A DNA stretch of 29,360 bases from an uncultured Polycyclovorans sp. (GTDB lineage: Bacteria > Pseudomonadota > Gammaproteobacteria > Nevskiales > Nevskiaceae), in the NCBI GenBank assembly GCA_936928855.1, contig CAKZHZ010000031.1, forward strand, positions 1-29,360. Direction: 5' to 3'. Below, piece after piece: positions 6,875 through 15,202 of this stretch (positions within the stretch are counted from its first letter, which is position 1; each line of letters opens with the position of its first letter). The notes under the pieces were generated by a model that was not told the DNA's origin, searched no databases, and was given only the letters and a program-made list of their open reading frames with translations. Made by a program: the position numbers and the translations under genes.

Positions 6875-8497
6875 ATGCTCGTCCTCCAGAACATCACCAT
6901 CCGTCGCCAGACGCGCACGCTCATTGAGGGCGCGACCTGCACCATCTATGCCGGCCAGCGGGTCGGGGTGATCGGCAAGAACGGGGTCGGCAAGTCCACC
7001 TTGTTTTCGGCCATACGCGGCGAGCTGCTGCCCGATGTGGGGCGCATCGATCTGTCGAAGAACGTGGTGGTGGCCAATGTGTCGCAGGACACGCCGGCGC
7101 TGGACCAGCCGGCGCTGGACTATGCGCTGGACGGCGATGTGGAACTGCGGGCCCTGGAGGCGCGTCTGCGCGATCTGGAGCAGCGCATCGAGCTGCATGC
7201 CACCGAAGCCGACGTCAATGCGCTGGTGGAGGCCCATGATCGCCTGACCACCATCGACGGTTATGGGGCGCGGGCGCGCGCGGCGCAGTTGCTGCATGGA
7301 TTGGGCTTCGTGCCGGACCAGCAGGAAAAGCCGGTGGCCAGCTTCTCCGGCGGCTGGCGCATGCGCCTGAATCTGGCGCGCGCACTGCTGCGGCGGTCGG
7401 ACCTGTTGCTGCTGGATGAGCCCACCAACCACCTCGATATGGATGCGGCGCTGTGGCTGCAGGAAACCCTGGCCACGCACCAGGGCACCCTGCTGCTGAT
7501 CTCGCATGATCGTGAGTTTCTCGATGCCGTCTGCACCCACACCCTGCACCTGGAGCGCGAGCGCGCCACCTTGTACGCGGGCAATTACTCGCAGTTCGAG
7601 CGTCAGCGCGCCGAGCGTCTGACCCAGCAGGCGCAGGTGCATGCCAAGCAGCAGGAGAAGGTGGCGCACCTGCAGTCGTTCATCCAGCGCTTCAAGACCC
7701 ATGCCAGCAAGGCGCGACAGGCGCAGAGCCGGATCAAGGCGCTGGAGCGCATGGAACTGGTGGCGCCGGTGTTGGCCGAAAGCGAGTTTGCGTTCCGTTT
7801 TCGCCGGCCAGAGAAGATCCCCAGCCCGGTCATCCATATCACCAACGGGCAGGTGGGCTACGGCGATACCGTGCTGCTACGCGATTTGCGGCTGTCGCTG
7901 GAGCCGGGCGAGCGGGTGGCGCTGCTCGGTGCCAACGGCGCCGGCAAGTCCACGCTGATGAAGAGCATCGCCGGGGCCCAGGACTTTCTCGGCGGCGACA
8001 TCATCCGCTCACCCGACCTGCGGGTGGGCTATTACGCTCAGCACCAGCTGGAGCAGTTGGACCCCACGGCCAGCGCCTATCTGCATCTGCGGCGACTGGA
8101 CCCCAGGGCCAGCGAGCAGAGCCTGCGGGACTACCTGGGCCGCTACGCCTTCCATGGGGATCAACAGATGGGGCCGATCGCGCCGTTTTCCGGCGGCGAG
8201 AAGGCGCGCCTGGCGCTGGCGCTGGTGGCCTACATGCGGCCCAACCTGTTGCTGCTGGATGAGCCCACCAACCACCTGGACCTGGAGATGCGCCAGGCCC
8301 TGGAAATGGCGCTCAACGATTACCCCGGCGCGGTGCTGCTGGTGAGCCATGATCGCCATCTGGTTCAGAACGTCTGCGATACGCTCTGGCGCGTGTCCGA
8401 TGGCACCTGCACGATGTTCGACGGTGACCTGGATGACTATGCCGTCTGGTTACGGGAATCTCGGCGCAAGGCCCAGCGCAACTTTCGCCGCGCCTGA
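6875..8497 (+). CDS. yheS: ABC-F family ATPase YheS
   Basis: A 540-residue soluble protein with two ABC ATPase domains and no membrane segment, close throughout to E. coli YheS. Domain 1 has Walker A GKNGVGKST (about 34-42), signature FSGGWRMRLNLA, Walker B LLLLDEPTNHLD and switch SHDREFLD. The ABC-F linker helix follows (HLQSFIQRFKTHASKARQAQ). Domain 2 has GANGAGKST, FSGGEKARLALAL, a second LLLLDEPTNHLD and SHDRHL. ABC-F proteins bind the ribosomal E site and act in translation, ribosome rescue or antibiotic protection. The protein ends shortly after domain 2 (DDYAVWLRESRRKAQRN), about 95 residues shorter than E. coli YheS, so the charged C-terminal coiled coil is missing. No frameshifted remainder is visible downstream. 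It stands alone between the RHS gene and a convergent gene. Confidence 0.95.
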   Translation: MLVLQNITIRRQTRTLIEGATCTIYAGQRVGVIGKNGVGKSTLFSAIRGELLPDVGRIDLSKNVVVANVSQDTPALDQPALDYALDGDVELRALEARLRDLEQRIELHATEADVNALVEAHDRLTTIDGYGARARAAQLLHGLGFVPDQQEKPVASFSGGWRMRLNLARALLRRSDLLLLDEPTNHLDMDAALWLQETLATHQGTLLLISHDREFLDAVCTHTLHLERERATLYAGNYSQFERQRAERLTQQAQVHAKQQEKVAHLQSFIQRFKTHASKARQAQSRIKALERMELVAPVLAESEFAFRFRRPEKIPSPVIHITNGQVGYGDTVLLRDLRLSLEPGERVALLGANGAGKSTLMKSIAGAQDFLGGDIIRSPDLRVGYYAQHQLEQLDPTASAYLHLRRLDPRASEQSLRDYLGRYAFHGDQQMGPIAPFSGGEKARLALALVAYMRPNLLLLDEPTNHLDLEMRQALEMALNDYPGAVLLVSHDRHLVQNVCDTLWRVSDGTCTMFDGDLDDYAVWLRESRRKAQRNFRRA

Positions 8498-8605
8498 TAT
8501 TGGGTTGTCGCGCGCCTGACGGGGTGTTCCAGATCTCGTCCACGGCCACCATGGCGAGCGGTTTACCCGCCACGGTGCGGACTAACAGCCGGCGTCTGAT
8601 GGCGG

Positions 8606-9019
8606 CTATTTGGAAAACCAACCCGCGATCGGATGCATCACCACCTCGCCATCCCCCTGGCGGCAGCCAATATTCCCGGAAACCACGATTCTGTCTCGCT
8701 CGTGGGAGAGCTGAACTTCGTCGGTCTGTACATCGCCGACGCCGCGGTGACAGGCCAGTTTAGTGTCGAGGTATAGCACCTGGGCGGAGTAAGGCTCTGC
8801 CGGGGCGTCCCCCTTGACACCAAAACTGACCATGGCATTGGCGCCGATCAGGTTGAAATTCGTCAGGGGGCCAATCTTGGAGGGCATCACCAGCGTTCCG
8901 GACAATGGCGGTTGCCCATCAATCTCCACTTGCCATTTGTTGTCCTTCGCATGTGCGGCGCAGCTGATGAAGCCGGCCACTACCAGCGCATGAAGGGCTG
9001 CAGTTTTCAATTTCAGCAT
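8606..9019 (-). CDS. Small periplasmic protein, unknown function
   Basis: A 137-residue protein with a clear signal peptide: LKLK, then a hydrophobic stretch to FISCAAHA, with cleavage likely after AHA. The mature part of about 113 residues is predicted beta-rich and contains two cysteines (LACHRG, NIGCRQG) that could form a disulfide in the periplasm. I recognise no family. It is the last of three exported proteins encoded on this strand; the next upstream gene starts its stop codon 55 bp away. The end is convergent with yheS across about 110 bp of non-coding DNA. A weak GAG lies about 11 nt before the ATG. Confidence 0.75.
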   Translation of the reverse strand: MLKLKTAALHALVVAGFISCAAHAKDNKWQVEIDGQPPLSGTLVMPSKIGPLTNFNLIGANAMVSFGVKGDAPAEPYSAQVLYLDTKLACHRGVGDVQTDEVQLSHERDRIVVSGNIGCRQGDGEVVMHPIAGWFSK

Positions 9020-9074
9020 CGCTTTTCACTCTTTGTGTAAGGAATCAGGACATCGCTGCAGGTCACTTCTGCGT

Positions 9075-9422
9075 CTACGGCCTGGTGAAAAACATTTCAG
9101 CGCCTTTGTGATCAACGATCAATGTATCCCCATCAAACTGCTTGACCTCCCAGCGCTGTGGGCCTCGCTTGTCGGTGTAGTGGATCACCCCCTGATCAAT
9201 CACGTAGTTGGCACGGCTTTTCTCCGCGCCCCCCTGGCTGTAATTGATCAGCTCCCCCGATGGCAGGAACTCCATGCCCAGGTTGACCGGCACTTTCTTC
9301 TCGCCGTCCAGAATCATGTGGGTAAAGGTCCATTTGCCGGACAGGGTCTTGCTTGAAAGATCGGCGCCGTAAGCGATGCCTGTCAGCAGCATCGAGAGCA
9401 CAATGGGGAGAGCGATTTTCAT
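9075..9422 (-). CDS. Small periplasmic protein, lipocalin-like domain possible
   Basis: This 115-residue protein starts with a signal peptide (KIALPIVLSMLLTGIAYGA, cleavage near YGA-DL). The mature part begins SSKTLSGKWTFTHM and goes on in alternating short strands (MEFLPSGELINYS, VIHYTDKRG, WEVKQFDGDTLIVDH). A GxW near the start followed by beta strands is reminiscent of lipocalin-like or copper-resistance NlpE-like folds, but I cannot name the family. An AAGGA sequence lies about 11 nt before the ATG. It sits between another small exported protein downstream and the secreted metallopeptidase upstream, from which a hairpin at 9491-9518 separates it. Confidence 0.78.
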   Translation of the reverse strand: MKIALPIVLSMLLTGIAYGADLSSKTLSGKWTFTHMILDGEKKVPVNLGMEFLPSGELINYSQGGAEKSRANYVIDQGVIHYTDKRGPQRWEVKQFDGDTLIVDHKGAEMFFTRP

Positions 9423-9490
9423 GGTTGCGCATCCTTTCCAGTTTGTGTGAGCAGGTCTTCATCGACAGCAGCCTGCCGGTTACATAAGGG

Positions 9491-9518
9491 GGCGTACGGT
9501 GAAGAACACCGATACGCC
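9491..9518 (-). terminator. Hairpin terminator after the metallopeptidase gene
   Basis: On the minus strand the metallopeptidase stop (9520-9522) is followed after 1 nt by a hairpin. GGCGTA-CGGTG (9491-9501) pairs with CACCG-A-TACGCC (9507-9518) over a 5-nt loop, giving 11 base pairs with one bulged A. The sequence after it (CCCCTTATGTAA on the minus strand) has only a weak T-run, so termination may be partial. Confidence 0.6.
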
Positions 9519-9519
9519 A

Positions 9520-12066
9520 CTACTTCGGCCACCCGCCATTTTCCGCCCAGAAGGCATCGATCCCCGGCATGATGCGGTCGATCTGGGCCTGGCTCATGCC
9601 TTCCCGGCGCAGGCCCTCGATATATTCGGAGCGCGTCTGACGACCGGGCGCGGCGGGTTCAGCGGTGGGCCGAAGCTGCTGTGCGAGTTTTTTCTGGCGA
9701 CTGTCCTCTGCCCAGCACGCCCGCAGTTTCACCTTGCAGATCGGTTTGCATTCCGGCGAGAGCGTTGCAATCGGCTGGCAGTCACAGGCGCAGCGCGGGA
9801 AGTCCTGCACGGGGCTGGAGGGCAGGGTGCCGCCGGTTCCGCCTGACTGCCGGCCCGGCGGCATGATGGATGCGAGATCCTGATTGCCCAGGGCAGGGAA
9901 GGCCTGAGACAGGTCCTGCATGCCGGATTCGGTGGTCTGCTGCAGGTAATCCGCTGCGGCGGGATCGCCTTCCCAGGGCGCGGCGATCACGAACTCGCCA
10001 CTGATCGTTCTATCAACCGGGAGCGTCATGTCCTCACCAGCATTGCTGAAGTCCACTGCACTCAAATCGGTCAGGTTGGCCTCAAACCGGCCACGCATGA
10101 CGTAGGGCGTGAACTCCTCGATGCTGACCCGGCCGGATTGACGATACTCCTGACCGCGGCCTGGAATGGCGTCCTCGGGACCCTTGGCCTGCAAGTTGCC
10201 ACGCCCGGCGCCGCCGTTCACCACAATTTCGGCATTGTCGAACGCACCGGTGAAGCCGTATTCGATCAGTGGAATCGTGATGGTGACTGTGGAGCCTTCG
10301 GTATCCCTGACCTCCTCCATGGCCTTCTTCCACTGCGAATCGGTCGACAAGGCGCCGTGGTCCGCGATCGCCGTCATCTGCGCCATGAATTGGGCCAGTC
10401 CCCCGCCCGTGCCGGTGGTTTGGGTCATATCGCCCATTGCGCCCGGGGTCAGCGACAGCTGAATGGAGGTAATCGGCCCGCAGCTGCTGGCTCCGAAGGG
10501 CTTCACGCAGCGCGCGCGCTTCCGCTCGAAGTTGGCATGGGCGCCCAGTGCGGTCTGGTTGCTCAGCGCTTCCAGCCCGGTCTCGACTTCGTTGCGGGCT
10601 GCGCTGCGGGTTGAATCCTTCGCCCTGGCTTGCTTGGACGGGGCGGCTTTCGCTTTGTCGGGCGCTGCTTTTGATGGTGGACTGGCTTGGGACTGCTGTC
10701 GCGGCTGACTCAGGTCGCTGACCCATCGGCTGTAAGTCGCATTCAGCTGCAGGTCCGTGTTCAGCGTGGTGGCGGGATCTGCCGCCATGTTGCTCACGAT
10801 AAAAACGGTGGGTACGCCGCTGTCGATGCGAAAGCGCCAGTGCCCGAGATACCCACCCCCGGCCGGTGACGGCACAATCTGGGCGCTGCCGATGCGCCCG
10901 CCGCCCGCCGTCCCGATCTGCAAGGCCTGCAGTGCGGTCACCGTTTCGGCACGCGTCTGCAGGGAGACGTCAGCACGACCGGTCCCGGCGACATTCACCT
11001 TGAAACAGCGCGCGCCGTTCTTGCGCAACGGCACCGGGGTGGAGTTGGAGGGTGATCGAGCCGATAGTGAAAGCTCGGTGCAGCCACCGAAGACATATTT
11101 CAGCCAATTGTCCTGGGCCTCCTGCGCTGTACCGCTGGGCGCCCTGGTCAAGCGATCGGGTACGTAGCCGGCAAAGGTCGATACAAAAGCGGCGTACATC
11201 CGCTGAAGGCCAAGCCCGGTGGCTTTCTTCAGTCCGCGGTCCAGCCATTGCCCATCGGCAGGGCCGGACGCCCGATCCGCCAGAGGCTGGCTCAACACCG
11301 TCTTCAGGTAGCTGTAGTCAGGGGCGGTCGGCTTCAGGCCGGGACGGCCGTTATCTTTGGCGGCCGCGTAGTGTTCGGCGACGTAACGCCAGAAGGAAGA
11401 CGTCCGATAGTCTTCCTTCTTGCCCAGGTCGGGCTGCCAGAGCGCCTTGTAATATGGCCGTCCACCGAGCCGGAAGCCGTCCTCCTTGCCCTTGTACATG
11501 TCCACGCCGGCCAGTTTTCGCGCGGCCTCCATGCCCACGGCCTGCGCCTGACCCTCCAGAATCCAGTCACGATCGTCGACCTGCTCGTAGCTGATGTAGC
11601 CGTGCTGTACGTTGTGGAATAGTTCATGCGCCAAGTCCTCGTACATCCGAGGTGCGGGCTTGCCATCCACAATTGCGCGGGAAAGATCTACCAGAAGGAT
11701 CGTCGAGCCGTCCGGTCTGGGCCCAGCCCGGGCAATCGGATCCTTGTCGTCATAGTCGTAGAGATAAACCCGATAAGCCTTGCCGCCCTTGCGCCCGTCA
11801 ACAATCTGCAGCGGCGGCGCCTTGAAACCCATGAACTGGTAGTAGCTAGCCACCTTGGAAAGGTGGCGCTCAAGCTCGGCGACCGCGGCTTCCTGATCGT
11901 CGCTGAAACCGGTGAAGGGGTTGAAGCTGTCAAGGACTGAACTGACGCTCGGGTTCTTGTTTTCAAAAATGAAATCCGTGGTCGGCCACGTTGCTGCCAG
12001 CACGGGCGAGGTCAATCCGGAGCCCAGCAGCAATGCCGCCAGACCGTAACGGAGGTGATGTCGCAT
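9520..12066 (-). CDS. Secreted HExxH metallopeptidase-like protein with Cys-rich C-terminal region
   Basis: I place the start at 12066, where GGAAGGA lies 5 nt before the ATG and a signal peptide follows (LRYGLAALLLGSGLTSPVLA, cleavage near residue 24). The 204 codons of open frame further upstream overlap DUF3565 and the start of ada and are a shadow. The mature protein is 848 residues less the signal. It carries LAHELFHNVQHGY, with zinc-binding His147, catalytic Glu148 and His151, then a likely third ligand Glu171 in WILEGQAQA. HExxH plus a downstream Glu is the gluzincin pattern. A linker rich in Ala, Lys and Ser (about 470-510) precedes a second half of unknown fold. Near the C-terminus is a cluster of cysteines (CACDC, ECKPICK, RAC). 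It is probably an exported or periplasmic protease. The substrate is unknown and no named peptidase family is assigned. Confidence 0.82.
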   Translation of the reverse strand: MRHHLRYGLAALLLGSGLTSPVLAATWPTTDFIFENKNPSVSSVLDSFNPFTGFSDDQEAAVAELERHLSKVASYYQFMGFKAPPLQIVDGRKGGKAYRVYLYDYDDKDPIARAGPRPDGSTILLVDLSRAIVDGKPAPRMYEDLAHELFHNVQHGYISYEQVDDRDWILEGQAQAVGMEAARKLAGVDMYKGKEDGFRLGGRPYYKALWQPDLGKKEDYRTSSFWRYVAEHYAAAKDNGRPGLKPTAPDYSYLKTVLSQPLADRASGPADGQWLDRGLKKATGLGLQRMYAAFVSTFAGYVPDRLTRAPSGTAQEAQDNWLKYVFGGCTELSLSARSPSNSTPVPLRKNGARCFKVNVAGTGRADVSLQTRAETVTALQALQIGTAGGGRIGSAQIVPSPAGGGYLGHWRFRIDSGVPTVFIVSNMAADPATTLNTDLQLNATYSRWVSDLSQPRQQSQASPPSKAAPDKAKAAPSKQARAKDSTRSAARNEVETGLEALSNQTALGAHANFERKRARCVKPFGASSCGPITSIQLSLTPGAMGDMTQTTGTGGGLAQFMAQMTAIADHGALSTDSQWKKAMEEVRDTEGSTVTITIPLIEYGFTGAFDNAEIVVNGGAGRGNLQAKGPEDAIPGRGQEYRQSGRVSIEEFTPYVMRGRFEANLTDLSAVDFSNAGEDMTLPVDRTISGEFVIAAPWEGDPAAADYLQQTTESGMQDLSQAFPALGNQDLASIMPPGRQSGGTGGTLPSSPVQDFPRCACDCQPIATLSPECKPICKVKLRACWAEDSRQKKLAQQLRPTAEPAAPGRQTRSEYIEGLRREGMSQAQIDRIMPGIDAFWAENGGWPK

Positions 12067-12237
12067 GGAGATCCTTCCCCTCTGGTTGTGCCATCGGAAG
12101 GTGACCAATAGCATTTTGAACACTGCGGTGCACCGGGGGGCGGCTACCATGTGCGTGGCCCCTGCGGTTGTGGCTGCTGAATCCGCCCGTCCGTGAGGTG
12201 ACAGATTCTTGTCGAAATCAGTTGGAGTCTGAGCCTG

Positions 12238-12444
12238 TTGGTCAAACGTGCGATCACCGGTTTTGTGCAGGACGAGGAGGGCGATTGGGTGGCCCGTCTG
12301 GCCTGTGGCCATCGCCAGCACACGCGCCATCGTCCCCCCTGGATCAACCGCCCCTGGGTGGTGACTGCGACAGGACGGCAGGCGGCCGTGGGCCGCGAGT
12401 TGGAATGCGTGAAGTGCGACGAGGGGGCGCCACCGGATGGGTAG
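12238..12444 (+). CDS. DUF3565 family protein
   Basis: A 68-residue protein that fits the DUF3565 family along its whole length: KRAITGF, then DEEGDWVARLACGH, QHTRHRPP, NRPWV and a closing CVKC. The paired Cys-Gly-His and Cys-x2-Cys could bind a metal, as in a zinc ribbon; that is inference. The start is TTG at 12238. The frame upstream has a stop at 12199 and no ATG or GTG between, and GGAG lies about 11 nt before the TTG. It points the same way as ada, whose ATG is 100 bp beyond. The family function is not known to me; the position suggests but does not prove a link to alkylation repair. Confidence 0.8.
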   Translation: MVKRAITGFVQDEEGDWVARLACGHRQHTRHRPPWINRPWVVTATGRQAAVGRELECVKCDEGAPPDG

Positions 12445-12544
12445 CTGCCCGGTGAACAGGTCCGCAAGAAACGGATAGAACGCGCGCCCTCCGTGCCGGA
12501 TGCTGTGCCCCTCGCCATTGATCGCAGGAAAGAGGACGCGCGCC

Positions 12545-13615
12545 ATGAATGAATCGCAATGCTGGACGGCCGTGGAGACCCGGGATGTCGCGCAGGACGG
12601 CATCTTTCTGTATGGGGTGGTCACCACCGGTGTGTACTGCCGGCCGTCCTGTCCTTCGCGGTTGCCGCTGCGCGGCAATGTGCGCTTCTACCGGACGGCC
12701 GCCGAAGCCGAACGAGACGGCTTGCGGCCGTGCAAGCGCTGCCGGCCGCTGGCGGCCTCGGCCGACGAGGAGACGGTGCGCAAGGTCCGCACCTTGTGCC
12801 GGCACATCGAAACGCACCCGGAGGACAGCCATTCGCTGCAGGCCCTGGCGCAGCGGGTGCATCTGAGTCCGCATCATCTGCAGCGCCGGTTCAAGGCGGT
12901 GCTGGGGGTGAGTCCGCGCGAGTACGTGGAGGCCTGCCGGATGGCCGCCCTGAAGCGGGGGCTGCGGGACGGCGGCCCCGTCACAGGCGCCATTCTCGAT
13001 GCCGGGTTCGGCTCGGCGAGCCGGGTGTATGCACGCGTGACCACGCGGCTGGGCATGACGCCGCGGCAATACCGCGCCGGTGCTCAGGGCGTGTCCATCA
13101 CCTGTGCGGTTTCCGACACGCCATTGGGACTGTTGATGATGGGGGCGACCGACCGGGGTCTGTGCTTCGTGCAGTTTGGGGCCAGCGAGGCCGAATTGCG
13201 GCGACAGCTGCAAGCGGAGTTCCCGGGGGCCGCCATCGCGCCCATGGCCGCCGATGCCGATCCGTCGTTCACCGCCTGGATGACGATGCTGCGGGAGCAC
13301 CTCTCCGGTCTGCGGGTGTCGCTGGAGATGCCGGTGGATCTGCGCGGCACTGCATTTCAGATGGCGGTCTGGAACTATCTGCTGAAGATTCCCTATGGCG
13401 AGCTGCAGTCCTATTCGGAAGTGGCCGCCGCCATCGGCAAGCCGCGCGCCGTGCGTGCAGTGGCCAGTGCCTGTGCGGCCAATCGCGTGGCGCTGTTGGT
13501 GCCCTGCCATCGCGTGATCCGGGGGGACGGCAGCTTGGGAGGTTATCGCTGGGGGCTGGAGCGCAAGCGGGTGCTGATTGACCGGGAGCGCGCGGTTCGC
13601 CGCGGGGGCGCCTGA
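12545..13615 (+). CDS. ada: Ada: methyl-DNA sensor, activator and O6-methylguanine-DNA methyltransferase
   Basis: A 356-residue protein, full length compared with E. coli Ada (354). The N-terminal domain repairs methyl-phosphotriesters and senses damage; its zinc and acceptor cysteines are Cys32, Cys36, Cys63 and Cys66 in YCRPSCPSR and RPCKRC. An AraC-type helix-turn-helix domain follows (about 80-170, LAQRVHLSPHHLQRRFK). The C-terminal methyltransferase domain has the acceptor Cys321 in LVPCHRVIRG. Methylation of the N-terminal Cys turns Ada into an activator of its own operon in E. coli. The start chosen is ATG 12545 because the conserved sequence begins there and GAGG lies upstream; the frame is open back to 12500. 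I found no match to the E. coli Ada box upstream. alkA starts 13 bp after its stop. Confidence 0.97.
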   Translation: MNESQCWTAVETRDVAQDGIFLYGVVTTGVYCRPSCPSRLPLRGNVRFYRTAAEAERDGLRPCKRCRPLAASADEETVRKVRTLCRHIETHPEDSHSLQALAQRVHLSPHHLQRRFKAVLGVSPREYVEACRMAALKRGLRDGGPVTGAILDAGFGSASRVYARVTTRLGMTPRQYRAGAQGVSITCAVSDTPLGLLMMGATDRGLCFVQFGASEAELRRQLQAEFPGAAIAPMAADADPSFTAWMTMLREHLSGLRVSLEMPVDLRGTAFQMAVWNYLLKIPYGELQSYSEVAAAIGKPRAVRAVASACAANRVALLVPCHRVIRGDGSLGGYRWGLERKRVLIDRERAVRRGGA

Positions 13616-13628
13616 GTTGGGTACGACC

Positions 13629-14420
13629 ATGAAGACGGTGGGCGAACTGCCGGTGACGGCGCCGCTGCCGTGGGCGCCGTTGCTGGCCTATCTGAACCCG
13701 CGCCTGACGCCGCAGATCGAGCGCGTCACCGCCGATGCGTATGAACGCCAACTCGGCGGCACGACGCTGCGGGTGACGTTCCCGCCGGGCACCGGATGTC
13801 TGCGCTTGCAGGCCGATGGACCGCTGGACGCGGACGATGCCCTGAGGCGGGTCGCGCGCCTGTTTGATGTGGCGGACGATGCCCGCGAGGCCCGTGTCGC
13901 CTTGCGCGATGACCCGGTCATCGGGCCGCGCCTGGCCCGCCTGCCGGGTCTGCGGGCAATGGGTGCCTGGTGTCCCTTCGAACTCTGCGTGCGGACGGTG
14001 CTGGGCCAGCAGGTCACGGTGGTCGCGGCCGGCACCTTGATGCAGCGGCTGGTCGCGCGCTGCGGCGGGCTCACGCCGCCGTCGGTGCTGGCGGCAGATC
14101 TGTCCGCGATGGGCATGCCGGGGCGGCGGGTGGAGACGGTTCGCCGACTGGCAGCAGTCTTCGCGGACAACCCGCCGCTGCTCAATACCGCACCCGGGTC
14201 CGAGACGGTGTCGGCGCTGCAGGCTGTCGCCGGTATCGGGCCCTGGACCCTGGCCTACCTCGGCATCCGCCTGGGCCGGCAGGCGGATGCCTTTCCGCAT
14301 ACCGATGTCGGCCTGCTGCGGGGCGCGGGCGTCACGTCGCCGTCTGCGCTGCTGGCCCTGGCCGAATCCTGGCGTCCGTATCGGGCGCTCGCGGCGCTTT
14401 ACCTGTGGAACGTGCCATGA
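13629..14420 (+). CDS. alkA: AlkA-type DNA-3-methyladenine glycosylase II
   Basis: A 263-residue HhH-GPD DNA glycosylase that removes 3-methyladenine and other alkylated bases. Visible landmarks are VLGQQVTV (about 124-131), the helix-hairpin-helix GIGPWTLAYLGIR (202-214), catalytic Asp226 in FPHTDVGLL aligned with Asp238 of E. coli AlkA, and the closing WRPYRALAALYLW. An N-terminal AlkA-like domain precedes the catalytic core. The start is ATG 13629; a TTG at 13578 lies inside ada and is unlikely. It begins 13 bp after the ada stop, and its own stop overlaps the next ATG (ATGA), so ada, alkA and the oxygenase form one operon. Ada probably activates it. Confidence 0.95.
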   Translation: MKTVGELPVTAPLPWAPLLAYLNPRLTPQIERVTADAYERQLGGTTLRVTFPPGTGCLRLQADGPLDADDALRRVARLFDVADDAREARVALRDDPVIGPRLARLPGLRAMGAWCPFELCVRTVLGQQVTVVAAGTLMQRLVARCGGLTPPSVLAADLSAMGMPGRRVETVRRLAAVFADNPPLLNTAPGSETVSALQAVAGIGPWTLAYLGIRLGRQADAFPHTDVGLLRGAGVTSPSALLALAESWRPYRALAALYLWNVP

Positions 14421-15163
14421 GTGCCGTCGGCAATGCGGCGGAGGCATCCACCGGAGGCGATCCGATTGCGGTCATCGAGGCCACGGACTGGGCGCAGGCC
14501 CACGAGGATCTCGACCGGGATGGCGTCACACGGATCGCGGGCGTGCTGGGCGCTGCCGACTGTGCGGCGCTGCGGGCCGCGTATGCCGACCGCGAACGTT
14601 TCCGTGCCCGGGTCGTCATGCAGCGCCACGGCTTCGGACAGGGCGAGTACCAGTACTTCCGGGATCCGCTGCCGCCGTTGGTGCAACAGCTGCGCGAATC
14701 GCTGTACCCCCATCTGGTTCCGGTGGCCAATCGCTGGGCGGCGCTGCTGCGCCAGCCGCAACGCTTTCCGACCACCCATGCCGCCTTCCGCGACCAGTGC
14801 CACGCCGCCGGCCAGAGTCGTCCGACCCCGTTGTTGCTGCGCTACGGTGCGGGCGACTACAACTGCCTGCATCAGGACGTCTACGGGTCGCGTGTATTTC
14901 CATTGCAGATGGTGGTGCTGCTGAGCGCCCCCGGGCGGGATTTCGACGGCGGCGAGCTGGTGCTGGTCGAGCAGCGGCCGCGCATGCAGTCACGCCCGCA
15001 GGTGATTCCGCTGCAGCAGGGTGAGGCGGCGATCTTTGCCGTCCATCATCGCCCGGTGATGGGCACGCGTGGCGCCTACCGCGTTGCCCTGCGCCATGGC
15101 GTCAGCCGGTTGCACCGGGGTGAGCGCTTTACCCTGGGGATCATCCTGCATGACGCTGCATAG
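14417..15163 (+). CDS. 2OG-Fe(II) oxygenase of the ada operon
   Basis: A 248-residue protein that fits the 2-oxoglutarate/Fe(II) dioxygenase (prolyl-4-hydroxylase-like) fold. The iron motif HxD is His152 and Asp154 in LRYGAGDYNCLHQDVYG. The distal His is probably His227 (ALRHGVSRL), with Arg237 suited to bind 2-oxoglutarate. It is not a typical AlkB by sequence, although AlkB uses the same chemistry to remove alkyl groups from DNA. The start is ATG 14417, overlapping the alkA stop by 4 bp; the long open frame before it is an alkA shadow. Oxygenases of this type are often found beside ada and alkA in proteobacteria, usually annotated as proline hydroxylases. The substrate, whether DNA, RNA or protein, is unknown. 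A role in alkylation repair is inferred from the operon. Confidence 0.88.
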   Translation: MSAVGNAAEASTGGDPIAVIEATDWAQAHEDLDRDGVTRIAGVLGAADCAALRAAYADRERFRARVVMQRHGFGQGEYQYFRDPLPPLVQQLRESLYPHLVPVANRWAALLRQPQRFPTTHAAFRDQCHAAGQSRPTPLLLRYGAGDYNCLHQDVYGSRVFPLQMVVLLSAPGRDFDGGELVLVEQRPRMQSRPQVIPLQQGEAAIFAVHHRPVMGTRGAYRVALRHGVSRLHRGERFTLGIILHDAA

Positions 15164-15202
15164 CCGGCACCGCAGGCGCCAGCGTGGCGATACGTTCCAG
15201 CG

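Noticed and set aside
6656..7837. 393-residue minus-strand frame
   Set aside because: Antisense of yheS with no domain; yheS motifs are complete on the plus strand.
12445..12544. Ada box upstream of ada
   Set aside because: No AAT-N6-GCAA match or near match was found; the operator of this Ada may differ from that of E. coli.
12067..12678. 204-residue N-terminal extension of the metallopeptidase
   Set aside because: It would bury the signal peptide and overlaps DUF3565 and the start of ada; a good ribosome binding site and ATG exist at 12066.
13970..14416. N-terminal extension of the 2OG oxygenase frame
   Set aside because: Lies wholly inside alkA in another frame; the ATG at 14417 with the ATGA overlap is the natural start.
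12344..14447. Minus-strand frames opposite ada and alkA (12344-13630, 13269-14447)
   Set aside because: Low-complexity Arg/Gln/His-rich antisense of well-recognised genes.
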